Both the position numbers and the translations under genes were made by a program. A stretch of DNA of 64,000 nucleotides from Clostridium_AF sediminicola (GTDB taxonomy: Bacteria > Bacillota > Clostridia > Clostridiales > Clostridiaceae), in the NCBI RefSeq assembly GCF_050402865.1, contig NZ_BAABMF010000001.1, forward strand, positions 310,001-374,000, written 5' to 3'. The notes under the pieces are model-generated. The model had not been told where the DNA came from. It was given only the letters and a program-made list of their open reading frames with translations, and made no database searches. Shown one piece after another: positions 1 through 8,362 of the stretch; the stretch's first letter is position 1, and each line of letters begins with the position of its first letter.

Positions 1-1338
1 CTCATCAATTCTATTTAAAATATCTATTAAATTTTCACCAGTATACTCACATATCAATACTTTTTTCTTTAACTGCTTCTCAATGTCATTAATTGTAATA
101 TCATCAAGTAGAACCATTTCTTCGTTGTTGCTTAATTCATATCCTTTTCTTAAAACATTATCAGGTAAAATTATATAATCAAATTCTTTGTATTTTTGGC
201 CAATCTGTTCTATTATATCTACACCCGTAAGCAAACCTGATACAGTAATAGTGTCTCCAAAATAATTATTGATTATTTTTATTACTTTAATATTTAAATG
301 GGGATTTTTAGAGTTTATTTTTTTTGCAATACTATGAATTTCATTGAAAGCTAAGGTACCAGTCACAAACAGAACATTTGCTTTTATGTCGCCTCTCAAG
401 TCATTTATATTATTAGCTATATTGTTGCGAAGTTTCCTTACAGTTCCTATTCCATCTTCTAATTGATGATATCCATTGTAAAATTCCTCATCTGGAATAT
501 CCTCTTCTGCTAATATATAAAATTCATCAGACAACCGTACAAAAACATTACCACTATCTTCAAAATATTTCTTTTGATAAATACGCACCTTATCTAATAA
601 TTCTTTAGAAGATTCTTTATTAAATGTTTCTATATTGGGCAACTTTTCCATTCCCCTAAATTTTGTAATACCTATTGGCACAGCTGCTACATTTTCTATA
701 CTAGAATGTAGTTTATACAAATCTTCAATCGTTTTAAAAAATTCCTCTCCATCATTATATCCTGGGCATAGGACAATCTGGCAGTTAAGTTTGATCCCAT
801 TTTCAGATAACTTTTTTAACCTTTCATAGATATTGCCTGCAAACTTATTATTCATCATCTTACATCTTAAACTTGGGTTTGTAGTATGTACTGAAACATT
901 TATAGGGCTTATTTTATATTTTATAATCCTATCAATATCCTTTTCGCTCATGTTAGTCATAGTAACAAAATTTCCTTGAAGAAAAGATAGCCGTGAGTCG
1001 TCATCTTTAAAATAAAGAGTTTCTCTCATTCCTTTAGGTAATTGGTCAATAAAGCAAAAAATACATTTATTATGGCAGCTTCTAGGATTATCTAAAATAG
1101 GTTGCTCAAATTCGATTCCTAAATCTTCATCATAATTTTTTTCAACCTCAATTTCCCATATTTCATTTTCTTTTTTCTTAAAAACTTCTAGAATCAAATA
1201 CTCATCGCAACTAAGATACTTATAATCAATAATATCATCAATCTCTGTATTGTTAATTTTTAACAATGCATCACCTGATTCAACGCCAATTTCTTCTGCT
1301 ATACTATTTGAAACTACTCTTCTAATTTCTGAAATCAT
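1..1338 (-). CDS. DUF512 radical SAM protein with N-terminal PDZ-like domain (partial, runs off the window)
   Basis: The minus-strand reading frame is open from an ATG at 1338 (GGAGG seven bases upstream) to the window edge, 446 codons with no stop, so only the extreme C-terminus is missing. Residues 1-50 look like a PDZ domain (hydrophobic, with a GVESGD turn). The next part carries the radical-SAM cluster motif CHNKCIFC (CX3CX2C) followed by IDQLPKGMR, then a long DUF512 C-terminal domain. This architecture defines the DUF512/YlmH-neighbour type of putative Fe-S oxidoreductase widespread in Clostridia; its substrate is unknown. No sortable partner gene is visible because the downstream side is outside the window. 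Confidence 0.85.
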   Translation of the reverse strand, partial: MISEIRRVVSNSIAEEIGVESGDALLKINNTEIDDIIDYKYLSCDEYLILEVFKKKENEIWEIEVEKNYDEDLGIEFEQPILDNPRSCHNKCIFCFIDQLPKGMRETLYFKDDDSRLSFLQGNFVTMTNMSEKDIDRIIKYKISPINVSVHTTNPSLRCKMMNNKFAGNIYERLKKLSENGIKLNCQIVLCPGYNDGEEFFKTIEDLYKLHSSIENVAAVPIGITKFRGMEKLPNIETFNKESSKELLDKVRIYQKKYFEDSGNVFVRLSDEFYILAEEDIPDEEFYNGYHQLEDGIGTVRKLRNNIANNINDLRGDIKANVLFVTGTLAFNEIHSIAKKINSKNPHLNIKVIKIINNYFGDTITVSGLLTGVDIIEQIGQKYKEFDYIILPDNVLRKGYELSNNEEMVLLDDITINDIEKQLKKKVLICEYTGENLIDILNRIDE

Positions 1339-1436
1339 TATTACCTCCAAGAAACAACATTCTCAACCATAAAAATTAGTCATACATTAAGATATATTAA
1401 CATTAATAGTCATTTTTCGCAAGTAAAGAATTAACT

Positions 1437-1483
1437 AAAAAAGAACTAAACGACAGCTATCTCTACCGTACAGTTCTTTTTTT
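1437..1483. terminator. bidirectional rho-independent terminator
   Basis: An 11-bp stem (AAAAAAGAACT / AGTTCTTTTTT) encloses a loop of about 24 bases and is bordered by A and T runs on the two sides. It sits upstream of the DUF512 gene and downstream of the sensor kinase gene, so on the minus strand it would end the kinase operon transcript. Confidence 0.6.
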
Positions 1484-1500
1484 ATTTTCATGTTATGATT

Positions 1501-1614
1501 ATTCCACAAAAAGTAATTTAGTTGAACTTCGACCACAATATATAGCGTCAGAACATATCAATCTGCGGTAGATATTGTGTTGACTTTAATTCAACTTACT
1601 TTTGTGGTTTAACC
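1501..1614. repeat. hairpin repeat family, copy 1 (about 114 bp)
   Basis: This stretch is nearly the same as 46482-46597 and has imperfect terminal inverted repeats: CCACAAAAAGTAATTTAGTTGAA on the left pairs with the complement of TTCAACTTACTTTTGTGG on the right. An inner, weaker inverted pair (CAATATATAGCG / CGGTAGATATTG) surrounds the core. A shortened version lies at 20284-20325. It contains no ORF. The 309-base gap 1339-1647 holds only this element and the terminator at 1437-1483. Confidence 0.8.
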
Positions 1615-1647
1615 TTGTTAAGAATAGAATATTCTTTAAATAATCTT

Positions 1648-3351
1648 CTATTTTATATCAATTGGAATCTCAATTATAAATTCAGACCCAATACCAATAT
1701 TTGAATTAACTAATATTTTACCACCAAAACTTATTACTATATGTTTTACAATCGCCAGTCCTAATCCTGTTCCGCCTCTATCCCTTGATCTAGCCTTATC
1801 AACTCGATAAAATCTCTCAAACAATCTTGGTATATGCTCATTAGGAATTCCAATTCCTGTATCTTTTATTGAAATAACATATGTAAATCCCTCTATTCTG
1901 GAGTGAATATAAACAGTACCACCATTTTCTGAGTATTTTATTGCATTATCTACTAAGTTAATAACCATTTGTTTGAAACTATCCGGATTGCCATACAATA
2001 GCGGAGAACCCTCAATAGTTTTTACTAATAGGATTTTTTTATTTTTTGCCATAGGCTTTGTTAGAGTATAAACTTCATCAATTACTTTGTTTACTTCAAA
2101 GTCTATACTATTTTTCATAGTACCATATTGCTCAATATCAGATAAAGTTAAGATATCATTTATAAGCCTTGTTAATCTATCAGTTTCATCATTTATTATA
2201 TTTAGAAACTTATCTTTTGTCTCTTTATCATCTACATACTTTAATGTTTCAGAAAATCCTTTTATTGACGTTAAAGGAGTTTTTAATTCATGAGATACAT
2301 TTGCAACGAATTGAGATCTCATATTTTCTAATCGCCTTATATCAGTAATATCGTAAATAACTGCAACTGTACCTATTTTTAAATTTTCACTAATAATATC
2401 TGCTGTTTTTACTTTCAAATTTTTCTCAATTAAATTATCAATCTTTATTTCTTTAACATTACTATCAGGATCAAATATCTGAGACAAAATGCTCTCTTCG
2501 ATTATATCCTCAATGTTAAGTCCAATAACAATATCATCTATTCCGAATATCTTTCTAGCATATGGGTTTAACATAATAATTTTTTTTTCATTATCTACTG
2601 CAATAACTCCGCCATCCATACTCTTCAATATTGCTTCTAATTTATCTCTTTTATCTATAGAATCTCTAATAGTCAATTGTAATCTATCTGCCATTTTATT
2701 GAAAGTTATAGCCAAGTGACCTATTTCATCATTAGAAAACTTACTTGCTCTATTGTCAAAATAACCAGCAGCTATTTTAGATGTAGTTGTTTCTAAGTCT
2801 TTTATGGGCTTTACTATAACATAAGATAACTTCGATGAAATAATTAAAGACAAGACAAAGACAAAAACTAATATTAATAAATAATATTTTAAATACTGAC
2901 CTTCCAAGCCAGTAATAACATCCACCGCCATTGAACTTCTAATAATAATACCCTCATCATATTGAGATGTAAAGTATACCATTCTTTTTTTTAATGTTTC
3001 ACTATATCTTATGGAAGAACCATAGCCTATTTTTCTAGCATCAATAATTTCTTGCCTATTATTATGGTTTTCCATATATTTAGAATTTACTTCAGAATCA
3101 ACGATTACAAACCCAAACTTATCAATAATGGTTACTCTAATATTTGTCTGTTTATATAACTGACTATAGTCATTATTAAAATCATGCAAACCCAGCTTCA
3201 AGTTATTTATAATAATCTGATTATTCATTCTAAGTTCTTTTTTTATATTCTCTTCATTTTTAAAATTTATTAAAGCAACAAATAATAGTGTGACAGTAAT
3301 TAAACTTATAACCATAGTACTAATTATCGAAATCATTAGTTTTCTTTTCAT
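1648..3351 (-). CDS. PhoR-like membrane sensor histidine kinase
   Basis: A 567-residue sensor kinase for the response regulator encoded 2 bases upstream. Visible parts in order: TM helix 7-29; an extracytoplasmic sensor of about 120 residues; TM helix 155-173; HAMP about 174-226; a PAS domain about 236-338; the HisKA box SHELKTPLTSIKGF with phospho-accepting His354; and a full ATPase domain with N box (NLVDNA, 465-470), G1 (DTGIGIP, 497-503) and G2 (GTGLGLA, 527-533). The TM-sensor-TM-HAMP-PAS-HisKA-HATPase order is that of PhoR/WalK-type kinases. No pst or phosphate genes are nearby, so the signal is not assignable; WalK-like is the alternative. Start is the ATG with AGGAG seven bases upstream. 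Confidence 0.85.
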   Translation of the reverse strand: MKRKLMISIISTMVISLITVTLLFVALINFKNEENIKKELRMNNQIIINNLKLGLHDFNNDYSQLYKQTNIRVTIIDKFGFVIVDSEVNSKYMENHNNRQEIIDARKIGYGSSIRYSETLKKRMVYFTSQYDEGIIIRSSMAVDVITGLEGQYLKYYLLILVFVFVLSLIISSKLSYVIVKPIKDLETTTSKIAAGYFDNRASKFSNDEIGHLAITFNKMADRLQLTIRDSIDKRDKLEAILKSMDGGVIAVDNEKKIIMLNPYARKIFGIDDIVIGLNIEDIIEESILSQIFDPDSNVKEIKIDNLIEKNLKVKTADIISENLKIGTVAVIYDITDIRRLENMRSQFVANVSHELKTPLTSIKGFSETLKYVDDKETKDKFLNIINDETDRLTRLINDILTLSDIEQYGTMKNSIDFEVNKVIDEVYTLTKPMAKNKKILLVKTIEGSPLLYGNPDSFKQMVINLVDNAIKYSENGGTVYIHSRIEGFTYVISIKDTGIGIPNEHIPRLFERFYRVDKARSRDRGGTGLGLAIVKHIVISFGGKILVNSNIGIGSEFIIEIPIDIK

Positions 3352-3353
3352 TC

Positions 3354-4043
3354 TTACTCTCCTAAGTTAAATCTATATCCTATTCCTCTTATTGTTTCAA
3401 TAAATTTAGGCTTCTTATCATCTTCTTCTATTTTCTTTCTCAAATGTCTTATATGAACATCTACTGTTCTAGTTTCTCCAATATATTCATATCCCCAAAT
3501 TTTTTCTAATAAATAGTCTCTAGTCAAAACTCTTCCTTTATTTTTAATAAATTCACTTAATAGTTCAAATTCTTTATGAGTAAGCTCTATTTTCTTGTTA
3601 TTTTTCATAATTTCATGTTTTTCAAAATTAATGTATAAATTCCCCAAGACATATATATCATCAAATTCTTGAGTTTTTGTTCTTCTAAGAACTGCTTTAA
3701 CTCTTGCTAATAACTCTTTAACAGAGAACGGTTTCGTAATGTAGTCATCTGCTCCTAACTCTAATCCATGAATTTTATCAAATTCTTCACCTTTTGCAGT
3801 AAGCATAATTATAGGAATAGAAGAGATACTATTGTTTTTTCTGATTTGACTGCAAACGTCATAACCATCTATACCTGGTAACATTAAATCTAATAATATT
3901 AAATCTGGTTTTTCAGCTTTTACTAGTTTTAAAGCTTCAATACCATCCCCTGCTACTATAACTTCATATCCTTGGTTTATTAAATTGAATTTTATTAGTT
4001 CTTGAATATTTAGTTCATCATCAACAATTAAAATTTTAGCCAT
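3354..4043 (-). CDS. OmpR/PhoB-family response regulator
   Basis: This is a DNA-binding response regulator, 229 residues from the ATG at 4043, which is preceded by AAGGAGC; the upstream ATG at 4070 has no good ribosome site and lies in the end of pgeF. The receiver domain (1-120) has the acidic pair DD8-9, phospho-acceptor Asp52 in LLDLMLPG and the conserved Lys in the ITKPFS loop. The C-terminal half is a winged helix with the typical LTHKEFELL and RTVDVHIRHLRKKI stretches. It is cotranscribed with the downstream kinase (2-base gap) and probably follows pgeF. Targets cannot be read from the sequence. Confidence 0.9.
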   Translation of the reverse strand: MAKILIVDDELNIQELIKFNLINQGYEVIVAGDGIEALKLVKAEKPDLILLDLMLPGIDGYDVCSQIRKNNSISSIPIIMLTAKGEEFDKIHGLELGADDYITKPFSVKELLARVKAVLRRTKTQEFDDIYVLGNLYINFEKHEIMKNNKKIELTHKEFELLSEFIKNKGRVLTRDYLLEKIWGYEYIGETRTVDVHIRHLRKKIEEDDKKPKFIETIRGIGYRFNLGE

Positions 4044-4066
4044 ATTTCTAAGCTCCTTCCAAAAAA

Positions 4067-4771
4067 TCATCTGATTATTACAAATGAAAACATTCTACCA
4101 TAATTATCACTCTGCTTTCTATATGAATGAAGGGAATACTCTTCATTACAGAAAGTGCACTTATTGATAGAAAAAATATTTTTCTTATGAACCCCAATTG
4201 ATTCTAATTGAAGTATAATACATTTTTGAAGACTCAAGAATCTACCATTATTTATACTTTTATCAAAAAAGCATTGTTTATCTTTGAACTTTTCTATTAA
4301 TTCTTCACTAACCTCATAGCAACAATCCATGTTATGAGGTCCTATGTAAAATAAAAGATCACTTATATTACATTGATATTTTTCAATCATATTATGTACA
4401 GTTTTAATAATTATATCTTTGTATGTGCCTTTCCAACCGCTATGTACTGCCGCAACTACTTTCTTTCTTTTATCCAATATTATTATCGGTACACAATCTG
4501 CTGTGAAAACCCCTATAGCAATATCTTTTTTATCAGTAATTAGTGCATCACCTTCAACAATCTTGTTATCAAATATTATAACATCATTACTATGAATTTG
4601 TTTACAATACCCAACATTTTTAACACAAAAATAACTTTTTAAATTATCTATGTTTTCTTGACCTTCTTTTGTGTTTCTATTATAGGAAATATTATTTTTA
4701 GCAGTTGAAAAATATACTTCTATATTTTCATGCTTAAAATCAAAAAACTCACAATCAAATTTTTCAAACAT
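4067..4771 (-). CDS. pgeF: peptidoglycan editing factor, laccase-domain (YlmD/YfiH) protein
   Basis: 234 residues with the hallmark copper/zinc-site segments of the PgeF/YfiH family: TADCVPII, AAVHSGWKGT and IGPHNMDCCYEV, which carry the Cys and His ligands. In Escherichia coli the homologue removes mis-incorporated residues from cytoplasmic peptidoglycan precursors; older databases call the family multicopper polyphenol oxidase. It lies between nrdR and a two-component system and shows a strong GGAGGAG site before its ATG. The assignment is by motif; substrate in this organism is inferred. Confidence 0.85.
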   Translation of the reverse strand: MFEKFDCEFFDFKHENIEVYFSTAKNNISYNRNTKEGQENIDNLKSYFCVKNVGYCKQIHSNDVIIFDNKIVEGDALITDKKDIAIGVFTADCVPIIILDKRKKVVAAVHSGWKGTYKDIIIKTVHNMIEKYQCNISDLLFYIGPHNMDCCYEVSEELIEKFKDKQCFFDKSINNGRFLSLQKCIILQLESIGVHKKNIFSINKCTFCNEEYSLHSYRKQSDNYGRMFSFVIIR

Positions 4772-4810
4772 AAGGCTCCTCCATTTTTATTAATAATGCA
4801 TATTACAAGA

Positions 4811-4834
4811 AAAAGTCCTAATAAAAGGACTTTA
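4811..4834 (-). terminator. terminator after nrdR
   Basis: The stem AAAGTCCT / AGGACTTT with a six-base loop is followed on the minus strand by TTTTTC. It overlaps the nrdR stop codon and precedes pgeF, so read-through would be partial. Confidence 0.6.
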
Positions 4835-5281
4835 TTTGTCTGCCATTAAAATTTTAATTTCTTGTATAAATGTATTGATATCTTTAAATTGCCTATACAC
4901 AGATGCGAATCTTACATAGGAGATTTCATCAATCTCTTTTAAAGCTGCCATAACCATTTCACCAATATATTTGCTATTAACTTCATTCATCATTGAATTG
5001 CTTAGTTTTTTTTCAATATCATCGGCTATAGTATCAATTTCTATTCTGGAAACAGGCCTCTTTTGACATGCAATTAATAATCCATTAATTATTTTGTTTT
5101 TATCAAAGTATTCTCTACTAGAATCTTTTTTAACAACAAGTAATGGAATTGTATCAACCTTTTCATATGTAGTATATCTTTTATTACATATAGTGCATTC
5201 TCTACGTCTTCTTATCGCATTATCTGTTGATCTTGAATCAACAACTTTACTTTCATTATGACCGCAAAATGGACACCTCAT
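4832..5281 (-). CDS. nrdR: transcriptional repressor NrdR
   Basis: 149 residues, the normal size of the family. The first 35 residues form a zinc ribbon with two CXXC pairs (CPFC at 3-6 and CTIC at 31-34, with an RRRREC stretch between). The rest is an ATP-cone domain that senses ATP/dATP. NrdR represses ribonucleotide reductase genes by binding NrdR boxes; no nrd genes are in this window. It follows ymxH on the same strand and starts at an ATG behind AAAGGA. Confidence 0.95.
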   Translation of the reverse strand: MRCPFCGHNESKVVDSRSTDNAIRRRRECTICNKRYTTYEKVDTIPLLVVKKDSSREYFDKNKIINGLLIACQKRPVSRIEIDTIADDIEKKLSNSMMNEVNSKYIGEMVMAALKEIDEISYVRFASVYRQFKDINTFIQEIKILMADK

Positions 5282-5343
5282 AATTTCACGTCCTTTATTT
5301 TTATCTTCTAGGGTTTAATTATACACTTATTTATCCTTTTTTT

Positions 5344-5595
5344 CTAGTTTGAATTTTCAAAATCAATTTCACTTCCCTCTACTAAGATAACATCTATGCC
5401 AACTTTATAAATCTTTTCCCATGGAATTTCCAGAACAGAATTTTTATTAAACCACTTATTCCTCTGAATTGGTATAATTATAGATAAAACCTTATAGCTT
5501 TCACAATCAATTTTTAAATCACTAATACAGCCTAACCGACAACCCGAGTTAATATCAATAACTTCCATATTTTTCACACTGTTTATTGAATACAT
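5344..5595 (-). CDS. YlmC/YmxH-family PRC-barrel sporulation protein
   Basis: A single small PRC-barrel domain of 83 residues, with the family signatures EVIDINSGCRLG, a central SIIIPIQ strand and IPWEKIYKVGIDVILV. Bacillus YlmC/YmxH proteins are sporulation-associated and of unknown biochemical role. Two GGAGG sequences lie upstream, at about 10 and 35 bases before the ATG; the nearer one is the better match for this start. It sits between the sigG terminator and nrdR. Confidence 0.8.
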   Translation of the reverse strand: MYSINSVKNMEVIDINSGCRLGCISDLKIDCESYKVLSIIIPIQRNKWFNKNSVLEIPWEKIYKVGIDVILVEGSEIDFENSN

Positions 5596-5726
5596 ACCAT
5601 CTCCTCCTCCTTATATACTATGTGGAACCTCCTTGTTTTATTAAGATTATATTTTATTTCAATAAAACAGTATGATGTAATGTTTTTCGGTATTGAAATA
5701 GATTACGAAATCTTAAAATATAACAT

Positions 5727-5749
5727 AAAAAAAAGAGCCTTTCGGCTCT
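5727..5749 (-). terminator. terminator of sigG
   Basis: AGAGCC-TTTC-GGCTCT hairpin immediately followed on the minus strand by eight T residues; it overlaps the sigG stop codon. Confidence 0.85.
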
Positions 5750-6521
5750 AAACATATTTACGCATATGTTTTAATGCAGTTTTTTCTAATCTTGAAACTT
5801 GAGCTTGAGATATTCCTATTTCATCGGCTACTTCCATTTGAGTTCTGCCTTTGAAAAATCTCATATTAAGTATAAGTTTTTCTCTACTATTTAATTTTTT
5901 CATTGCTTCTTTTACAGATATGTTCTTTACCCAACTTTCATCAAGATTTTTTCCGTCACTTATTTGATCCATAACATAGATAGCATCTCCACCATCATGG
6001 TAGATTGGTTCAAATAATGATACTGGGTCTTGAATTGCATCTAAAGCAAATACTACATCTTCTCTTGGAATTTCCAACTCCTTTGCAATTTGACTAACTG
6101 TTGGCTCCTTATTATTTTTTGATATTAACCTATCTCTTACCTGTAGAGCCCTGTATGCAATGTCTCTCAATGATCTACTTACTCTTATAGAATTATTATC
6201 TCTAAGATACCTTCTTATCTCACCAATGATCATTGGAACTGCATAAGTAGAAAATTTAACGTTCTGACTCAAGTCAAAATTGTCTATAGCTTTAATTAAG
6301 CCTATACAACCAACTTGAAATAAATCATCAATATTTTCTCCTCGATTATTGAATCTTTGTATTACACTTAAAACTAATCTTAAATTACCTCTAATAAATT
6401 TTTCTCTAGCACCTATTTCACCGCTTCTCATCCTGATCATTAAATCTTTCATTTCTTTTTCTTTTAAAACGGGTAACTTAGATGTATTAACTCCACAAAT
6501 TTCAACTTTGTTAATCATCAT
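5748..6521 (-). CDS. sigG: RNA polymerase sporulation sigma factor SigG (forespore, late)
   Basis: 257 residues when started at the ATG at 6521, behind AAAGGGAGC. This start gives MMINKVEICGVNTSKLPVLK, matching the known SigG N-terminus; the ATG at 6551 has no ribosome site. Region 2 is clear (DLFQVGCIGLIKAIDNFD, then FSTYAVPMIIGEIRRYLRD), and region 4 ends with GISQAQVSRLEKTALKHMRKY. SigG directs late forespore transcription, including SASP genes such as those at 46.8-47.4 kb. As in Bacillus, it sits directly downstream of sigE, here with about 70 bases between them. Confidence 0.95.
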   Translation of the reverse strand: MMINKVEICGVNTSKLPVLKEKEMKDLMIRMRSGEIGAREKFIRGNLRLVLSVIQRFNNRGENIDDLFQVGCIGLIKAIDNFDLSQNVKFSTYAVPMIIGEIRRYLRDNNSIRVSRSLRDIAYRALQVRDRLISKNNKEPTVSQIAKELEIPREDVVFALDAIQDPVSLFEPIYHDGGDAIYVMDQISDGKNLDESWVKNISVKEAMKKLNSREKLILNMRFFKGRTQMEVADEIGISQAQVSRLEKTALKHMRKYV

Positions 6522-6591
6522 ACTAAAATCAGCTCCCTTTAAGTAGTACATTTTAAATTATTTCCCGAAAGCTAATTTTTATACCATTTGA

Positions 6592-7299
6592 TTAAATCAT
6601 TTTACTAATCTCTTTTTTTAATCGTTTAATTATTCTCTTTTCAAGCCTTGATATATATGACTGTGATATACCCAAAATATCTGCTACTTGTTTTTGAGTT
6701 TTTTCATCTTTACCATTAAGTCCAAACCTTAACCGTACTATTTCTTTTTCTCGATCACTGAGTTTTTTCATTGCTATTAAAAGCAATTGTTTATCAACTT
6801 CATCTTCAATAAGATTATAGACCATATCGTTTTCAGTCCCTAGAATATCAGAAAGTAATAATTCATTACCATCCCAATCAGTATTTAAAGGTTCATAAAA
6901 TGAAATTTCTGCTTTAATTTTATTATTTCTTCTTAAGTACATTAAAATTTCATTTTCTATACATCTTGATGCATATGTTGCTAATTTAATGTTTTTGCTA
7001 GGATCAAATGTATTAACAGCTTTTATAAGCCCAATTGTTCCTACAGAAATTAAATCTTCAACTACTATTCCTGAATTTTCAAACTTTTTCGCAATATAAA
7101 CTACTAATCTTAAATTTCTTTCAATAAGTATAGTTCTAACGCTCTCGTCACCATCCATTAATCTTTTTACTACATCAATTTCTTCATCTTTTGTTAAAGG
7201 TGGCGGCAATGCATCGTTACCACCAATAAAATAAATTTTCCTTTTAAATAGCTTAAATTTTGTTAATATCTTATTTAAAACAATATTTATAACATTCAT
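6592..7299 (-). CDS. sigE: RNA polymerase sporulation sigma factor SigE (pro-form, mother cell)
   Basis: 235 residues. The first 28 or so residues are hydrophobic and basic and lead into IYFIGGNDALPPPL, the place where pro-SigE is cleaved by SpoIIGA. Region 2 (DLISVGTIGLIKAVNTFDPS, then YASRCIENEILMYLRRN) and region 4 (QKQVADILGISQSYISRLEKR) are intact. The gene follows spoIIGA with a 15-base gap and precedes sigG, the standard spoIIG-sigG arrangement. SigE runs the early mother-cell programme after septation. Confidence 0.96.
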   Translation of the reverse strand: MNVINIVLNKILTKFKLFKRKIYFIGGNDALPPPLTKDEEIDVVKRLMDGDESVRTILIERNLRLVVYIAKKFENSGIVVEDLISVGTIGLIKAVNTFDPSKNIKLATYASRCIENEILMYLRRNNKIKAEISFYEPLNTDWDGNELLLSDILGTENDMVYNLIEDEVDKQLLLIAMKKLSDREKEIVRLRFGLNGKDEKTQKQVADILGISQSYISRLEKRIIKRLKKEISKMI

Positions 7300-7314
7300 A
7301 CCGTCACCTCACCA

Positions 7315-8109
7315 CTATATTAGAGCCCTAGATAACAACGCATTATAATCATCTAAGTCACTTAATTTCGAATCACAAAAAGCTATAATTGCCTTTTTCT
7401 TTTCTATCTTCTCATCATAATGAATATTTATATATTCAGGTTGAAAACCTTTCAAACAACCAAATCCTCCATCAACCATTTGATAAGGAATATTAAATGT
7501 AAGATTCATACTTTCTAATACATCTTCAAAAACTGCTTTCTCCACAATTATCACAGGTAAGTTTGTAGCAGGCTCTCTTAATTCATTTCCAGTATCAAGA
7601 AATGCATTTATACTTTTTTTATTCTTCTTATAAATTATTTCAACATTGTATATTAAGTTTTTAATACTTTTTCTATCATGCAAATAACTTAAAATTCTTT
7701 TAAAAACCAAATAAATTATCATTACTGAAAGCAACAGTTTTTTATATGAATAATTTATTAGATATTCACAAAATTCAATATTATCATTGTACTCAACAAA
7801 CAAACAAAAACCTGCAAGCATCATAGATAAAGCAATATACACAATTGTAGTTTTTATATAAAATAAAAGGTTTCTTTTTCTATAAACAATTAGAATCATT
7901 ATTATAGCTATAATAATTTTAAAAGGTAAATTATACAAAAACGAAAATTTATTTATCAGGCCGAGCACAGCCGTTAACACACCAAATAAAGAAGCTAGTA
8001 CTGCATTAAACACTTTATACTTTATTCTTACTACCTGTGATGTTAAATTTAACAAAAATAAATTAACAATGAAATTTTCAAATATCAAAATGTCTAAGAA
8101 AACAACCAA
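7315..8109 (-). CDS. spoIIGA: sigma-E processing membrane aspartic protease SpoIIGA
   Basis: 264 residues from a TTG at 8109, which is seven bases after AAAGGGGGAAGG; the upstream ATG at 8163 lacks a site and reads through the ribosome-binding region, so it is rejected. The N-terminal half has about five membrane segments (FLDILIFENFIVN onward). The C-terminal half carries the catalytic aspartate in FLDTGNELREPAT. The family is activated by SpoIIR from the forespore and removes the pro-sequence of SigE. Length is slightly below the roughly 300 residues of Bacillus but the protease motif is intact. Confidence 0.92.
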   Translation of the reverse strand: MVVFLDILIFENFIVNLFLLNLTSQVVRIKYKVFNAVLASLFGVLTAVLGLINKFSFLYNLPFKIIIAIIMILIVYRKRNLLFYIKTTIVYIALSMMLAGFCLFVEYNDNIEFCEYLINYSYKKLLLSVMIIYLVFKRILSYLHDRKSIKNLIYNVEIIYKKNKKSINAFLDTGNELREPATNLPVIIVEKAVFEDVLESMNLTFNIPYQMVDGGFGCLKGFQPEYINIHYDEKIEKKKAIIAFCDSKLSDLDDYNALLSRALI

Positions 8110-8130
8110 CTTCCTTCCCCCTTTAAAGAT

Positions 8131-8162
8131 ATTATATACCGACCAATTACAAAATTTTGTCA
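8131..8162 (-). promoter_or_regulatory. candidate spoIIG promoter with Spo0A-box-like site
   Basis: On the minus strand a TATAAT (8131-8136) lies 22 bases before the spoIIGA start, and a TGACAAA sequence, close to the TGTCGAA Spo0A box, lies about 20 bases further upstream (8156-8162) with no recognisable -35. In Bacillus the spoIIG promoter is driven by Spo0A-P bound over a poorly placed -35. The match here is suggestive only. Confidence 0.3.
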
Positions 8163-8336
8163 TTTCTTATAGAAGGAAAATATTTTTTTTGCTTTAAAAA
8201 ATCACAATATACATCATACTTTTACTTTCTATAACATTATCTTCAATACCTAGACGGCAACTTATACAGAGATATACTAATTCAACTTCAAGGCTTTGTA
8301 ATTGACTAGAGCACTGAAATAGATTTAAAAATAAAA

Positions 8337-8362
8337 AAAAAGTGCTAATTGATAGCACTTTT
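8337..8362 (-). terminator. terminator of ftsZ
   Basis: AAAAGTGCTA / TAGCACTTTT hairpin with a five-base loop, followed on the minus strand by nine T residues and overlapping the ftsZ stop codon. Confidence 0.85.

Noticed and set aside
2087..2719. Two plus-strand ORFs inside the sensor kinase gene
   Set aside because: They are antisense to the well-conserved HisKA and PAS regions, have no ribosome site and low-complexity Ser/Ile/Phe-rich products.
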